Part shown: one piece after another, positions 1-8,710 of the stretch
Position numbering within the stretch: the stretch's first letter is position 1
Layout of the letters: the number at the start of each line of letters is the position of its first letter
Origin: CAYSRM01 sp964475205
GTDB taxonomy: Bacteria > Verrucomicrobiota > Kiritimatiellia > UBA8416 > CAYSRM01
Assembly: GCA_964475205.1 (NCBI GenBank)
Contig: CAYYVQ010000022.1
Span: 1-37,316, forward strand
DNA: 37,316 nt
Direction of reading: 5' to 3'
Program-made: the position numbers and the translations under genes
Notes under the pieces: model-generated
Seen by the model: only the letters and a program-made list of their open reading frames with translations
The model's database searches: none
Told to the model about the DNA's origin: nothing

Positions 1-43
1 TGCCAATACTCTGAACCGTTTCTGCTCGAAAAAGTGTGATCAA
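1..43 (-). CDS. rnfD: Start of RnfD (partial, runs off the window)
   Basis: Fourteen codons are visible, reading TTG then I-T-L-F-R-A-E-T-V-Q-S-I-G before the window ends. The TTG overlaps the rnfC stop as TTGA, and an in-frame stop lies just upstream, so no earlier start exists. RnfD proteins often carry a short stretch like 'TVQSIM' shortly before their first membrane helix, and rnfD normally follows rnfC, which is the main support. RnfD is the membrane subunit that carries covalent FMN in the Rnf ion-translocating ferredoxin:NAD oxidoreductase. Too little is visible to prove identity. Confidence 0.5.
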   Translation of the reverse strand, partial: MITLFRAETVQSIG

Positions 44-1332
44 TGCGGGTTAATTCCTGATTTGATATCTTCCAGAAGCGGAATACGCGACGGGCAGATA
101 TAGGTGCAGCAGCCGCAGCGAATACAGGCCCCGGCCTTCAAAGCATTGCACAGGTCAAGGCGTCCTTTCCGATAGGCGTTACTGATCATTATGGGCTGGA
201 GGTTTACCGGGCACACGTCGATACATCGGCCGCAGCGAATACAGGCCCTTTCCAGTGTCCTTATCGCCGGCTTATCACCAAGACATAGTATGGTAGTTGT
301 ATCTTTAACTGCCGGAATGTCCAGATCGGTGAATGGCGTTCCCATCATTGCCCCGCCGTTTATAATCTTTCCTGCTTTGGTCTTGAAACCCCCGCAAAAA
401 TCGATCAAATCACGGACTGGAGTTCCTATGCGTGTTAAAACATTCTGTGGATCAGCAATCGGCGCCCCGGTAACGGTAATGACGCGCTCGACCAATGGCT
501 CTCCTTTAAAAACAGCGTCGTGTATGGCTTTTACTGTGCTTACGTTGGAGGTGAGCACGCCAAGCTGATTTGGAAACATGCCGGAAGGAATTTCCACGCC
601 GAATACATTGCGGAGAAGCATTCCTTGATCTCCCTGCGGATATAGCCCGGTCACTTTCTCAACACTGATGTTTCGATAGTCAGATTCGCGGATCTTGTTT
701 TTCAGAACATCTATGGCATCGGGCTTATCTTCTTCCACGGCAATGACGTTGTATTCGGTGTCGAAAAGCTGACGCATGAGTTCCACGGTGCGGAGAATTT
801 CTTCAGGAAATTCCAGCATTACGCGATGGTCTGTTGTGGAGTAAGGTTCGCATTCGGCGCCGTTTATCAGCATATATCTGTGGCCGTCGATTGTGGCGAA
901 TTTAACATGCGCTGGAAAACCGGCGCCGCCTTTGCCGGTTATTCCGCTCTCCTCCAGTCTGTCAAGGAACTGATCAAGGGAGCTGTTTTTATCCAGGGGT
1001 TCCAGGTTTTCTTCTTCGTCAAGGCCATTGTTTTCGATAATAATTGACCGGGAAGGACCCCTGAAGCTGTCTCTTGTTTCTATGGCTTTGACTGAGCCGG
1101 AAACCGAACTGTGGATATTGGCCGATACATGTTCCATAGCCCCGGCGATCAATGTCCCCTTCTTGACAGAATCGCCCTTTTTTACAAGGACGCCTGCCGG
1201 AGCGCCGGAGTGCATCATTACGGGGAAAATCAGCTCCTTCGGGTCAGGGCCTTTGACTATTGCTTTTCCCCTGGTCCGCTGCTTGTGTCCCGGGACGGGA
1301 ACACCTTTTCGGGGTCTGAAAAGGGTTTTCAT
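40..1332 (-). CDS. rnfC: Rnf electron transport complex subunit C
   Basis: RnfC is the peripheral NADH-side subunit of the membrane Rnf complex, which couples ferredoxin oxidation and NAD reduction to Na+ or H+ movement. At 430 residues it has the usual length. An N-terminal barrel-sandwich hybrid segment (about residues 35-85, with 'GVLVKKGDSVKKGTLIAG') is followed by the Complex I 51-kDa-like FMN/NAD region ('GKGGAGFP' near 135, 'INGAECEPY' near 157). Two ferredoxin-type clusters lie near the end: CIRCGRCIDVCP and CIRCGCCTYICP. The ATG is preceded by GGAG at 5 nt and overlaps the upstream stop as ATGA, so translation is probably coupled to the fusion gene before it. The other rnf genes should lie beyond the left edge. 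Confidence 0.95.
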   Translation of the reverse strand: MKTLFRPRKGVPVPGHKQRTRGKAIVKGPDPKELIFPVMMHSGAPAGVLVKKGDSVKKGTLIAGAMEHVSANIHSSVSGSVKAIETRDSFRGPSRSIIIENNGLDEEENLEPLDKNSSLDQFLDRLEESGITGKGGAGFPAHVKFATIDGHRYMLINGAECEPYSTTDHRVMLEFPEEILRTVELMRQLFDTEYNVIAVEEDKPDAIDVLKNKIRESDYRNISVEKVTGLYPQGDQGMLLRNVFGVEIPSGMFPNQLGVLTSNVSTVKAIHDAVFKGEPLVERVITVTGAPIADPQNVLTRIGTPVRDLIDFCGGFKTKAGKIINGGAMMGTPFTDLDIPAVKDTTTILCLGDKPAIRTLERACIRCGRCIDVCPVNLQPIMISNAYRKGRLDLCNALKAGACIRCGCCTYICPSRIPLLEDIKSGINPH

Positions 1333-3611
1333 GTGGCTCCATTAATTATTATGTTTTCCACGATTCCTTTTTTTCCGGAAGCCGACCCGCCGCGCCGCGC
1401 TTTCGGGTCAACCGGTTTTTGCGGGGAGCTCCTGCGGACGTTTTTCTTGAGTATTCGGCAGTAAATGCAGTTGCAGCGTCCTTCTTTCCCTATGCTGACC
1501 AGGGGATTTTTCCGGTTCATTTCGACGCTCAGGTCAATCATATCTTTTGCCGGTCCGCAGTGAATTTCGTCTTCCCCCAGCGGAGCGGTTTTAAGGGCGC
1601 CGGTCCGGCGCAGGGGCGCGGCCATTGTTTTTTCGAAGTGGCCGACATGGAAGGGAGCATTTGGAATTATATGAATTTTACGCCTGCCGTTGGGCGCCAC
1701 GGAGTGGGCAACGCATGAGCGCTGAGGCAGGCTTGTCCATGTCTCTCCGACGTGGAACACTGTTGCGCTCTTGACCGGGCACATCAGCAGCACCTGCCCG
1801 TCTTCCTCGTAGAACCTGCCCCAGAAGCCGTTGCGGTCAAAAGGAGCTGCGTTGGGATCGTTAGCTTCGGTCAGTTGCTCTGCTTTCGGGCCGATGGCGG
1901 CCACAGAGTGGGTCGGGTGCGCGCTGCGTTTTATTCCTTTCAGTTTCCTGAAATATTCGCTCACCGCCCCCACCTTAGATTTAGAGTCAGGCTGGAAGGG
2001 CTTCCTGCCGAGTACGCTCAGGGAATGAGCGGGCATAATCAAGGTTCCTTCCTTTCCGATCTGTTTTCTTACTGACTTGATAATAGTTTCAGCGCCTCCG
2101 CGGATATAGCCGAAACGGCTGAGCGAAGCGTGAAGCATCACGGCAGCGCCTTTCCTTACACCCGCAGCGACAAGCGCTTCTTTTATCTCCCGGCCGGTAA
2201 TTATGGGCCTGAGCGAAACCTTGTTGCTCTTGGCAAGGCGCCTGGTGAGTTTTACGGCAGCAGGGATGTCCGCTTCCAGGCCTATGCTGCGCATGTAATC
2301 GATAATTTCCAGCAAAGTCTGTTTGCCGCGAAAGTAAGCAACCGGAATCCATGCATGTTCACAAGAGCTTGATGTGCCGGCCAGGCTTGTATTGGATTTC
2401 AGCCTTTTTATGCCTTGTTCGTCCATGCAGTCTTCAAAGCAGGGAAAGCCGTAAAACTTTGCCAGGGGAACGAGTCTATCGGCGGCATTTCGCCATTGCC
2501 TGGCATCTGCCCTTCGGACCGGTCTGGGGAACCGGCAGACCTTCTGTTCCTGTGCGCGGATTTTTTTGTGAAGCTTGTCAATCTGGACAGTTTCCGGCCA
2601 GAGCCCGGTGTTCTTATTCACTCCGGCCCGGTAGTAATGTTCCGGCGTATTGCCTTCCAGGATGCGCGCTGGTTTCAGGAAAGCTGTCTCTATTGTTTTG
2701 AGTTGTTCCAGGCTCCTGTTTGCCGAAACGGCTTTGCGTCTTTTTGCCGCCCCGTCGCTGCGCCTGATCGAGTTTGCCAGTTCCAGCAGGTCGTCATTAT
2801 GGGCGCGGGACATCATATAGAGGAAGGCGGTTGTCGCCGTGCCCGCCCATTTGATGCTGTTTGTGCGCGGCCCTTTGCCGCCCCGTGGCGGGGTGGGGGG
2901 GATGATGTCTGTTTTCTGTTCAAGGGAACAATGTCCGCCGGGATAATTTAGCCAAGGCGCCGCCATGCCTATGGAGTTGTTATCTTCGGCTAAGACTATT
3001 TTCCCGCAGATTGCGCATGCTGTTTTTGCGGCCTCGGCCATAAGCAGGGACGCGAAGTGTGGCCGGTGCATTAATTCCGTGCGGAGAATCATTGCGGGCT
3101 GATCTTTGGCCGCGCCGGCTCCGGCTATATCGAGATTAAGTCCGCCAATAAACTGAGGCGGTTTTTCCTGTAGATTCAGCCACATCTGCATTTTCCGGAA
3201 TTTCGCGGATAAAAAGAAATATATTGCCCGCTTCTGGGGGTGTTTTCGCTGGTGGTTGAGCCGGGTTAGTATCCTCAGCGCCTCGATGGCGACGCCGCAA
3301 CTTGAAGCATTAATTCCTGATGCGGTTTCATCAATATGCGCAAAAATATAGACAGCGGGCGAGCCTGATCCCGCGCAACCGGTCAGCATCGGGATGCCGG
3401 CGGCGGATTGTTTCGCGCAGGACGGAATTTCTTCGATACGCGCGTCCCTGATACCGGCCTTTTCGAGGCATCCGGCTCCTGCGTTGACTGCTGCCTGGAT
3501 TGTGCCGGTGTTAGCCTGCCGCGCCTGTTGCCGGATGGCCGCAGCATTATCGCGCGCCCTTCGCGAGCTGAATTTCCGGGCCGCCGATGCAGCTTCTTTG
3601 TTAATGTTCAT
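1329..3611 (-). CDS. DUF4910/M28-like domain fused to an AAC(3)-type acetyltransferase domain
   Basis: This 760-residue protein seems to be two enzymes in one chain. Residues about 1-465 resemble the aminopeptidase-like DUF4910/M28 fold: 'YIFAHIDETASGINASSCG' aligns with the family motif H-x-D-E...G-x-N-D-x-x-S-G, 'GGLNLDIAG' (157-164) matches the core strand, and 'GKQTLLEII' (429-437) matches the C-terminal winged-helix part. The Asp expected after G-x-N is Ala (N101-A102), so a metal ligand may be lost. Residues about 473-715 match the aminoglycoside 3-N-acetyltransferase fold: 'GAAVMLHASLSRFG', 'GKEGTLIMPAHS' and 'RSAHPTHSVAAIG' with H565 and H568. The tail has CNCIYC (713-718). It overlaps its neighbours by ATGA at both ends. 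The substrate is unknown; AAC(3)-fold members also acetylate or hydrolyse non-antibiotic compounds, so resistance should not be assumed. Confidence 0.7.
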   Translation of the reverse strand: MNINKEAASAARKFSSRRARDNAAAIRQQARQANTGTIQAAVNAGAGCLEKAGIRDARIEEIPSCAKQSAAGIPMLTGCAGSGSPAVYIFAHIDETASGINASSCGVAIEALRILTRLNHQRKHPQKRAIYFFLSAKFRKMQMWLNLQEKPPQFIGGLNLDIAGAGAAKDQPAMILRTELMHRPHFASLLMAEAAKTACAICGKIVLAEDNNSIGMAAPWLNYPGGHCSLEQKTDIIPPTPPRGGKGPRTNSIKWAGTATTAFLYMMSRAHNDDLLELANSIRRSDGAAKRRKAVSANRSLEQLKTIETAFLKPARILEGNTPEHYYRAGVNKNTGLWPETVQIDKLHKKIRAQEQKVCRFPRPVRRADARQWRNAADRLVPLAKFYGFPCFEDCMDEQGIKRLKSNTSLAGTSSSCEHAWIPVAYFRGKQTLLEIIDYMRSIGLEADIPAAVKLTRRLAKSNKVSLRPIITGREIKEALVAAGVRKGAAVMLHASLSRFGYIRGGAETIIKSVRKQIGKEGTLIMPAHSLSVLGRKPFQPDSKSKVGAVSEYFRKLKGIKRSAHPTHSVAAIGPKAEQLTEANDPNAAPFDRNGFWGRFYEEDGQVLLMCPVKSATVFHVGETWTSLPQRSCVAHSVAPNGRRKIHIIPNAPFHVGHFEKTMAAPLRRTGALKTAPLGEDEIHCGPAKDMIDLSVEMNRKNPLVSIGKEGRCNCIYCRILKKNVRRSSPQKPVDPKARRGGSASGKKGIVENIIINGAT

Positions 3612-4510
3612 GCATTGGGATCGATATTCAGCGATGCAAGGATTCCCTCTTCTCCGCCTTCTTTCGCCTTGAGCTGGTCCATGTGCTGCCGGTTTAATTT
3701 GTAGAACTGGTTATGATAGGCATCGTCCCTGCCTTCTTTAAGCAGCAGGCACGGATTATCGATCATTGCTTTGAGAAGGTGGAGCATGAAGACTTTGTGG
3801 CGCATAACCTTCACTGTTGCGCTGTGAATCTGTTCTACCTGCTGTATGTCCCATTTTTCAAGCAGTGAATCCAGGGGGCAGCCGTCCTTGTAGAAATTCC
3901 TGGGACCGCTGGGTGATTTGTACACTGTCACTTTGCGGAATCCATCTCCATCTTTAACCACTGCGTCTTCGCTGGTCATGTTGGGAAGATCCAGCCAGTC
4001 TTCCGCAAAATGAGTGCTGGTGTTTGTTGTCCCGGTTGTGCCGAACCAGACTATTTTACAATCCGAATCATACATCCGTCCGCATATTGAATCGCGCCCG
4101 AAAGTTGAGGTTTTATCATGGCCTTTAACAAACTCGCCGGCGTCTTTTCCGATGGCTGACCATGAATGCGTAGGGTGCAGTGAGCGGAACGAGTTATCCC
4201 GTTGCAGCGCCAGGTTAGTAATACTGCCGACCCTGCTTGGTGTTGTGTCAGGATCGAAAGCATCTCCGACCGGTCCGGATGAAGGGCTCAGGAAAGTTTT
4301 TGAGAACACCGGGAAGCAAACCAGTCCTTCGGGCCCTACCTGTTCCAGGAAAGCGTCGATGACGATATCTCCGCCGCAGTTAGGCAGTTTGATCAGTTCC
4401 TTTGCTTTTGCCAGCCGCTGTAGACTTGAGTGCATCACAATTCTGTCGCCTTTGGAGATATTCAGTTTATCGAGGCCTTCACGTATTGAAGCAACGCTTA
4501 TTTCGCTCAT
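3608..4510 (-). CDS. AAC(3)-family N-acetyltransferase-like protein
   Basis: This 300-residue protein has the AAC(3)/YokD fold (Antibiotic_NAT), which moves an acetyl group from acetyl-CoA to an amine. Hallmarks are 'KGDRIVMHSSLQRL' near the N-terminus, 'VGPEGLVCFPVFS' near 70, and 'RSLHPTHSWSAIG' near 130, whose His-Pro-x-His segment belongs to the active site. A longer reading frame exists upstream, but the ATG at 4510 is favoured because AGGAAA lies 5-6 nt before it and family similarity begins about 15 residues later. Its stop overlaps the start of the fusion gene (ATGA), so two proteins with this fold are made from one transcript. Role uncertain: amino-sugar or nucleotide-sugar metabolism is as likely as drug modification. 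Confidence 0.8.
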   Translation of the reverse strand: MSEISVASIREGLDKLNISKGDRIVMHSSLQRLAKAKELIKLPNCGGDIVIDAFLEQVGPEGLVCFPVFSKTFLSPSSGPVGDAFDPDTTPSRVGSITNLALQRDNSFRSLHPTHSWSAIGKDAGEFVKGHDKTSTFGRDSICGRMYDSDCKIVWFGTTGTTNTSTHFAEDWLDLPNMTSEDAVVKDGDGFRKVTVYKSPSGPRNFYKDGCPLDSLLEKWDIQQVEQIHSATVKVMRHKVFMLHLLKAMIDNPCLLLKEGRDDAYHNQFYKLNRQHMDQLKAKEGGEEGILASLNIDPNA

Positions 4511-4552
4511 GGTCATTTCCTTTTCTGTTTTGTTGTTTAAGCCGTAAAATGG

Positions 4553-4582
4553 TATAGAAGCACAACATATTGTCCGGGTCAA
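4553..4582 (-). promoter_or_regulatory. Candidate sigma-70 promoter of the AAC(3)-like/fusion/rnfC operon
   Basis: On the minus strand TTGACC (4582-4577) and TCTATA (4558-4553) are separated by 18 nt, about 45 nt before the chosen ATG. The -35 is good, the -10 imperfect. The position fits the only gap upstream of the leftward operon. Confidence 0.4.
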
Positions 4583-4615
4583 GCAAAGCATAGAACATGC
4601 CGGGCTCGGGAAGGG

Positions 4616-4729
4616 ATGGTGGATGGCGCTGCCGAATATTGGATTGATTACCACATTGACCCGGGCGGCATGTTTGTCTATTTTGCTCAGTTGTTTGACG
4701 AAAAACCTGATAGAAGAGGGAAGAGATGA
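4616..4729 (+). CDS. Candidate small ORF or gene tail before the Gfo/Idh gene
   Basis: A 37-codon frame beginning ATG-GTG-GAT encodes a peptide with an aromatic core (EYWIDYHIDPGG, then MFVYFAQLF). Its TGA overlaps the ATG of the next gene as ATGA, which is typical of real coupled genes. No well-spaced ribosome site is seen, and the family is not recognised. It may be the C-terminal stub of a lost gene rather than a working peptide. Confidence 0.25.
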   Translation: MVDGAAEYWIDYHIDPGGMFVYFAQLFDEKPDRRGKR

Positions 4730-5988
4730 AAACTGTTGATGTAACCATTATCGGGGGCGGGATGATCACGAACGATCTTATTCTGCCGTCCGTTTACCAT
4801 TTGCAGAGGCTTGGTGTTGCAGGTGATGTTCATGTGTGCGCGTTGAATTCTCCGCCATTGAAAGCGCTCAAAGGCAATGAGGAAATAAAGGAAGCTTTTC
4901 CAGGTCAGGATTTCACGGCCCATCCGGCCATATCGGAGCCTGAAGACAATAACTATCCCGAGTTATTCAAGGAAACTCTTGCCGCGATGCGGCCAAGGCA
5001 GGTGGTGGTTGTTGCCATGCCCGATAACCTTCACTACATGGTTCTGAAGGAAGCGCTGGCCTGCGATCAGAACATATTGTGCGTCAAGCCGCTTGTTTTA
5101 AGCTACGAGCAGGATGTAGAGATAGAGGAGATCGCCCGTGAGAAGGGTTTATTTATAGGGGTGGAATATCACAAGCGCTTTGACCGCCGTTCCCTTCTGG
5201 CCAGACGCCAGTACAGGCAGGGTCATTTCGGCAGTTTTGTCATGGGTGAAGCCAAGATGATTGAACCGTATTTTTACCGGTTCTCTAATTTCCAGAACTG
5301 GTTTACAGCGGACAAGACAGATCCATTTGTCTATGTGGGGTGCCACTACGTGGATCTGGTTTATTTTATTACCGGTCTCAAGCCGGTGGAAGTCAGTGTT
5401 TCCGGGGTTAAAGGCAGGTTTCCCAATGGAAACGAGGGCTACATGTGGGCCAACGGGAGGGTTCGTTTTGAAAACGGCGCAATTCTTTCGGTCATTGACG
5501 GACTGGGCTATCCGGACGACGGAGGCGGCAGCAATGACCAGTGCCTGGTAATGTACTGCGAGGCCGACGGAAAGTCCGGGCTGATTGAGCATGACGATCA
5601 ATTCCGCGGGGTGGCACACTGCTATCCCGAGGAGACCGGCGCGGGCGGCACACACTACAATTATGTTAACCCTGATTTCTACCGGCTGGTTTCATGGGAA
5701 GGCGCGGGATACAAGCCGGTAGGCTACGGTTACGATTCTATTGCCGCAACGATCAATACAATTCACCGGATGGAAAACGAGGTAAGCGCCATGGACCCGC
5801 CCGCCGCCATGCGGCGGCGCCGGGAGATTATGCGGGAAGTGGACGAGAAAGGGATAATCGCGACTCCAGGCAACAGTTACATTAATGAGCTTGTAATCGA
5901 AGCCGCCAGGATGTCTATTGAGAATGATGGCGATATTGTAGAGATAAAGTACGGGGACAAACCCCATGTTGAAAGAAGGAGCGCATAA
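4726..5988 (+). CDS. Gfo/Idh/MocA-family oxidoreductase
   Basis: This 420-residue NAD(P)-dependent sugar or cyclitol dehydrogenase starts with a Rossmann motif ('VTIIGGGMITNDLIL', residues 6-20). It carries 'VVVVAMPDNLHY' near 90-100 and a modified catalytic-lysine motif, 'NILCVKPLV' near 117, where Val replaces the usual Glu of EKP while Lys is kept. 'YHKRFDRR' and 'GCHYVDLVYFITG' (near 205) contain the usual substrate-site His and Asp. GAGGGAAGAG lies directly before the ATG. The stop TAA abuts the next ATG, so it is co-transcribed with the class III aminotransferase. A dehydrogenase plus an aminotransferase could turn a sugar or inositol hydroxyl into an amine, but the substrate cannot be read from sequence. 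Confidence 0.85.
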   Translation: MKTVDVTIIGGGMITNDLILPSVYHLQRLGVAGDVHVCALNSPPLKALKGNEEIKEAFPGQDFTAHPAISEPEDNNYPELFKETLAAMRPRQVVVVAMPDNLHYMVLKEALACDQNILCVKPLVLSYEQDVEIEEIAREKGLFIGVEYHKRFDRRSLLARRQYRQGHFGSFVMGEAKMIEPYFYRFSNFQNWFTADKTDPFVYVGCHYVDLVYFITGLKPVEVSVSGVKGRFPNGNEGYMWANGRVRFENGAILSVIDGLGYPDDGGGSNDQCLVMYCEADGKSGLIEHDDQFRGVAHCYPEETGAGGTHYNYVNPDFYRLVSWEGAGYKPVGYGYDSIAATINTIHRMENEVSAMDPPAAMRRRREIMREVDEKGIIATPGNSYINELVIEAARMSIENDGDIVEIKYGDKPHVERRSA

Positions 5989-7356
5989 ATGGCTGAGTAT
6001 GATTTAACACCTGTAGATGTGCCACGGGTCAGCACCAGGCACAGGACCATAAAGACCAGACTGCCGGTTCCAGAGTCGCTGCCCATTTTTGAAGATCTGG
6101 CAAAGTCGGAACCGCGTTCCATGATGGGCATGCCGCCGATTGTCTGGCACAAGGCGGAGAATTTCAATATCTGGGATAAATGGGGCAACAAATGGATTGA
6201 CTGGTCTTCCGGCGTACTGATCACGAATGCCGGCCACGGTCGCGAAGAAATAAAGAAAGCAATTCGTGAAATTGTGGATCAGGGCCTGTTGAGTTCATAT
6301 GTCTTTGTGCATGAAAAAAGGGCTGAATTGACCAGCCTGCTTCAGGCTCTTGCTCCTGAACCGGAAAAATACAGTGTCTTTGTGCTGAGCACCGGCAGCG
6401 AAGCTACTGAAAACTGCATAAAACTTTCCAAAACATATGCCATGGAAAAGCACGGTCCGGAGAAGCGTTATATCGTCAGTTTTGACAATGCTTTTCACGG
6501 GCGGACCATGGGCTCGCAGCTTGCCGGGGGCAATCCGAAGCAGAAGGTCTGGCTTGGTGAATCGGACGATTCCTTTGTGCAGGTTCCGTTCCCTGACGGG
6601 TACAAGAACGAAAACACTTCTTTTGACCTGTTTCTGGAGACGTTGAAGCAGAAAGGGATTGAACCCGCTCAGATTGCCGGGGTTATAACCGAAACCTACC
6701 AGGGTGTCGGGCCCGATTTCATGCCGGTGGAATATGCCCGCAAGCTTGAGGAATTCTGCCGCAAGCACTATATAACTCTGACATTTGATGAGGTTCAGGC
6801 CGGTTTCGGCAGAACCGGCAGGATGTTCGGTTTTGAGCATTATGGTGTTAAACCCGATCTTATTGCCTGCGGCAAAGGCATATCTTCGTCGCTGCCGATT
6901 TCCGCCGTGATAGGCAGAAAAGATATAATGGGACTTTTTGCGCCTGGTTCGATGACTTCCACTCATTCCGGATCGCCTTTGCCAGTTGCCGCGGCTATTG
7001 CGAATCTTAAGCTGATCCAGGAAGAGAACCTGGCGGAAAACGCTGACAGGATGGGCCAGATTCTTATCCCTGAACTCGAGCGTATAAGAGCGAAGTATCC
7101 CGAAGTTCTTGGCTGTCTGCATGGCAAGGGACTTGTTGCAGGCATACAGGTTGTCAAGACGGGGACGAAGCAGCCTGATTCTGAAACTGCGACGAATATC
7201 AATGTCGCCTGTTACCAGAAAGGTCTGTTGATGTTTGCTCCAGTCGGCATCGGCGGGGAATGCATAAAGATCGCGCCTCCGCTTACTATCAGCGAGGAAG
7301 CATTGCGCGAGTCCATAGAGGTGTTTGAGGAAGCAGTTGACGAAGTACTCGGCTGA
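5989..7356 (+). CDS. Class III aminotransferase (4-aminobutyrate aminotransferase-like)
   Basis: A 455-residue PLP enzyme of the ornithine/GABA/beta-alanine aminotransferase family. Visible motifs: 'STGSEATENCIKL' (phosphate cup, near 130), 'FDNAFHGRTMGS' (near 165), 'FDEVQAGFGRTG' with the Asp that pairs with the pyridine nitrogen (near 265), and 'IACGKGISSSLP' with the Schiff-base Lys (near 295). The motif 'THSGSPLPVAAA' follows near 325. It begins immediately after the stop of the Gfo/Idh gene with no gap. The substrate is unknown; related enzymes use GABA, 2-aminoisobutyrate, diamines or amino-cyclitols. The roughly 70-residue N-terminal extension before the core is normal for the family. 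Confidence 0.88.
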   Translation: MAEYDLTPVDVPRVSTRHRTIKTRLPVPESLPIFEDLAKSEPRSMMGMPPIVWHKAENFNIWDKWGNKWIDWSSGVLITNAGHGREEIKKAIREIVDQGLLSSYVFVHEKRAELTSLLQALAPEPEKYSVFVLSTGSEATENCIKLSKTYAMEKHGPEKRYIVSFDNAFHGRTMGSQLAGGNPKQKVWLGESDDSFVQVPFPDGYKNENTSFDLFLETLKQKGIEPAQIAGVITETYQGVGPDFMPVEYARKLEEFCRKHYITLTFDEVQAGFGRTGRMFGFEHYGVKPDLIACGKGISSSLPISAVIGRKDIMGLFAPGSMTSTHSGSPLPVAAAIANLKLIQEENLAENADRMGQILIPELERIRAKYPEVLGCLHGKGLVAGIQVVKTGTKQPDSETATNINVACYQKGLLMFAPVGIGGECIKIAPPLTISEEALRESIEVFEEAVDEVLG

Positions 7357-7404
7357 GAGAAAGTGAGCGGCCGTCCGGCAATTGGAAGCGATTGGAGTTG
7401 AGGC

Positions 7405-8694
7405 ATGAAAGAAATTGGCATAGGCCTGCTGGGATTTGGCACCGTGGGAGCAGGTGTTGTAAAAGACTTGCAGAGAAATGGAGATCTTCTGGCCATGCGG
7501 CTGGGGCTCAGGCCTGTGGTGCGGCGTATTGCCGATCTTGACCTGGAATCTGACCGCGGCGTGGATGTGCCCGACGGTGTATTGTGTAACGATGCGGATT
7601 CGGTAATTAATGACCCGGAATGCCAGATCATTGTCGAACTGGTAGGCGGAACCACCGCCGCTGACCGGATGGTAAGAAAGGCGCTTGAAAACGGAAAACC
7701 GGTGGTAACGGCCAACAAGGCGCTGCTGGCTGAAAAGGGCGCTGACATTTTCGAGCTTGCAGGCGGATGCGGCGCCGACCTTTATTTCGGGGCAAGCGTG
7801 GGCGGCGGCATCCCGATAATCCGGGTTTTGCGAGAAGGCCTGATTGGGAACCGGGTTCATAGCATCTACGGCATATTGAACGGGACCTGCAATTATATTC
7901 TTACCCGGATGGAGCGTGAGAGGCTTCCGTTTGGCGAGGTTCTGGCGGCGGCACAGGAACAGGGATACGCCGAGGCTGATCCTTCGCTTGATATAGATGG
8001 GCTTGATACGGCCCACAAAGCGGTGATACTTGCTTCGCTGGCCTGCGGCAGAATCGTTTCAATGGATTCGGTGTATGTTGAGGGGATCAGGGGTCTTGAA
8101 CAGGCGGATATCAGGTATGCGCTTGATCTAGGGTACAGGATAAAGATGCTTGCGGTAATCAAGCAGGATGGTGATATGGTCGAGGTTCGGGTACAGCCTG
8201 CGCTTGTTCCGCTTGACCACATGCTTGCTTCGGTAAGCGGCGTGTTTAACGCGGTGATGATAAGGAGCGATCTTCTGGGGGATACCCTTTATTACGGCAA
8301 AGGTGCGGGAAACGATCCCACGGCCAGCACAGTTATCGGAGACATAGCCGATATCTGCCGGAATATCGCGGGCGGCGCTGTGCGGCATGTTCCCCCGGTG
8401 CCGCGCTTTGGCAATGCGCAAATCAAGTGTATGAGCGAGATAAGAACCAGGTATTACCTGAGAATGTCGGTTCTGGACAAACCCGGAGCCTTTGCGAGAA
8501 TAGCCGATCGCCTGGGCCGGAATAATGTAAGTATTGCTTCTGTTCTGCAGAAGGAAGTCGGCACCGGCAAATTTGTGCCGGTGGTGCTGGTTACTCATGA
8601 AGCTACTGAACAGGAGATAAGTTCGGCAATTAAAGAGATTGACGACGATGAGGTTGTTGGAGCCGGAACTGTAAAGCTAATTATCGAGGAATAA
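7405..8694 (+). CDS. hom: Homoserine dehydrogenase
   Basis: Reduces aspartate semialdehyde to homoserine, the branch point to threonine and methionine. The 429 residues show the dinucleotide motif 'GLLGFGTVGAGVV' (residues 8-20), 'GKPVVTANKALLAEKG' (near 92-107), 'GILNGTCNYILTRM' (near 155) and the catalytic 'EADPSLDIDGLDTAHK' (near 191). A C-terminal ACT domain ('RYYLRMSVLDKPGAFARIADRLG', shown in part: RYYLRMSVLDKPG) gives allosteric control, probably by threonine. GGAGTTGAGG precedes the ATG. It is followed after 16 nt by aspartokinase, so two steps of the same pathway are paired. Confidence 0.96.
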   Translation: MKEIGIGLLGFGTVGAGVVKDLQRNGDLLAMRLGLRPVVRRIADLDLESDRGVDVPDGVLCNDADSVINDPECQIIVELVGGTTAADRMVRKALENGKPVVTANKALLAEKGADIFELAGGCGADLYFGASVGGGIPIIRVLREGLIGNRVHSIYGILNGTCNYILTRMERERLPFGEVLAAAQEQGYAEADPSLDIDGLDTAHKAVILASLACGRIVSMDSVYVEGIRGLEQADIRYALDLGYRIKMLAVIKQDGDMVEVRVQPALVPLDHMLASVSGVFNAVMIRSDLLGDTLYYGKGAGNDPTASTVIGDIADICRNIAGGAVRHVPPVPRFGNAQIKCMSEIRTRYYLRMSVLDKPGAFARIADRLGRNNVSIASVLQKEVGTGKFVPVVLVTHEATEQEISSAIKEIDDDEVVGAGTVKLIIEE

Positions 8695-8710
8695 TACGGG
8701 TTGTATTTTT

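Noticed and set aside
7442..7457. TGGCAC...GC sigma-54-like match
   Set aside because: Falls inside the codons for the Rossmann glycine motif of hom; lacks the T before the -12 GC and is not upstream of a gene.
6295..8016. Long minus-strand reading frame of 573 codons
   Set aside because: Lies opposite the aminotransferase and hom genes; composition is a mirror of their codons and no domain is visible.
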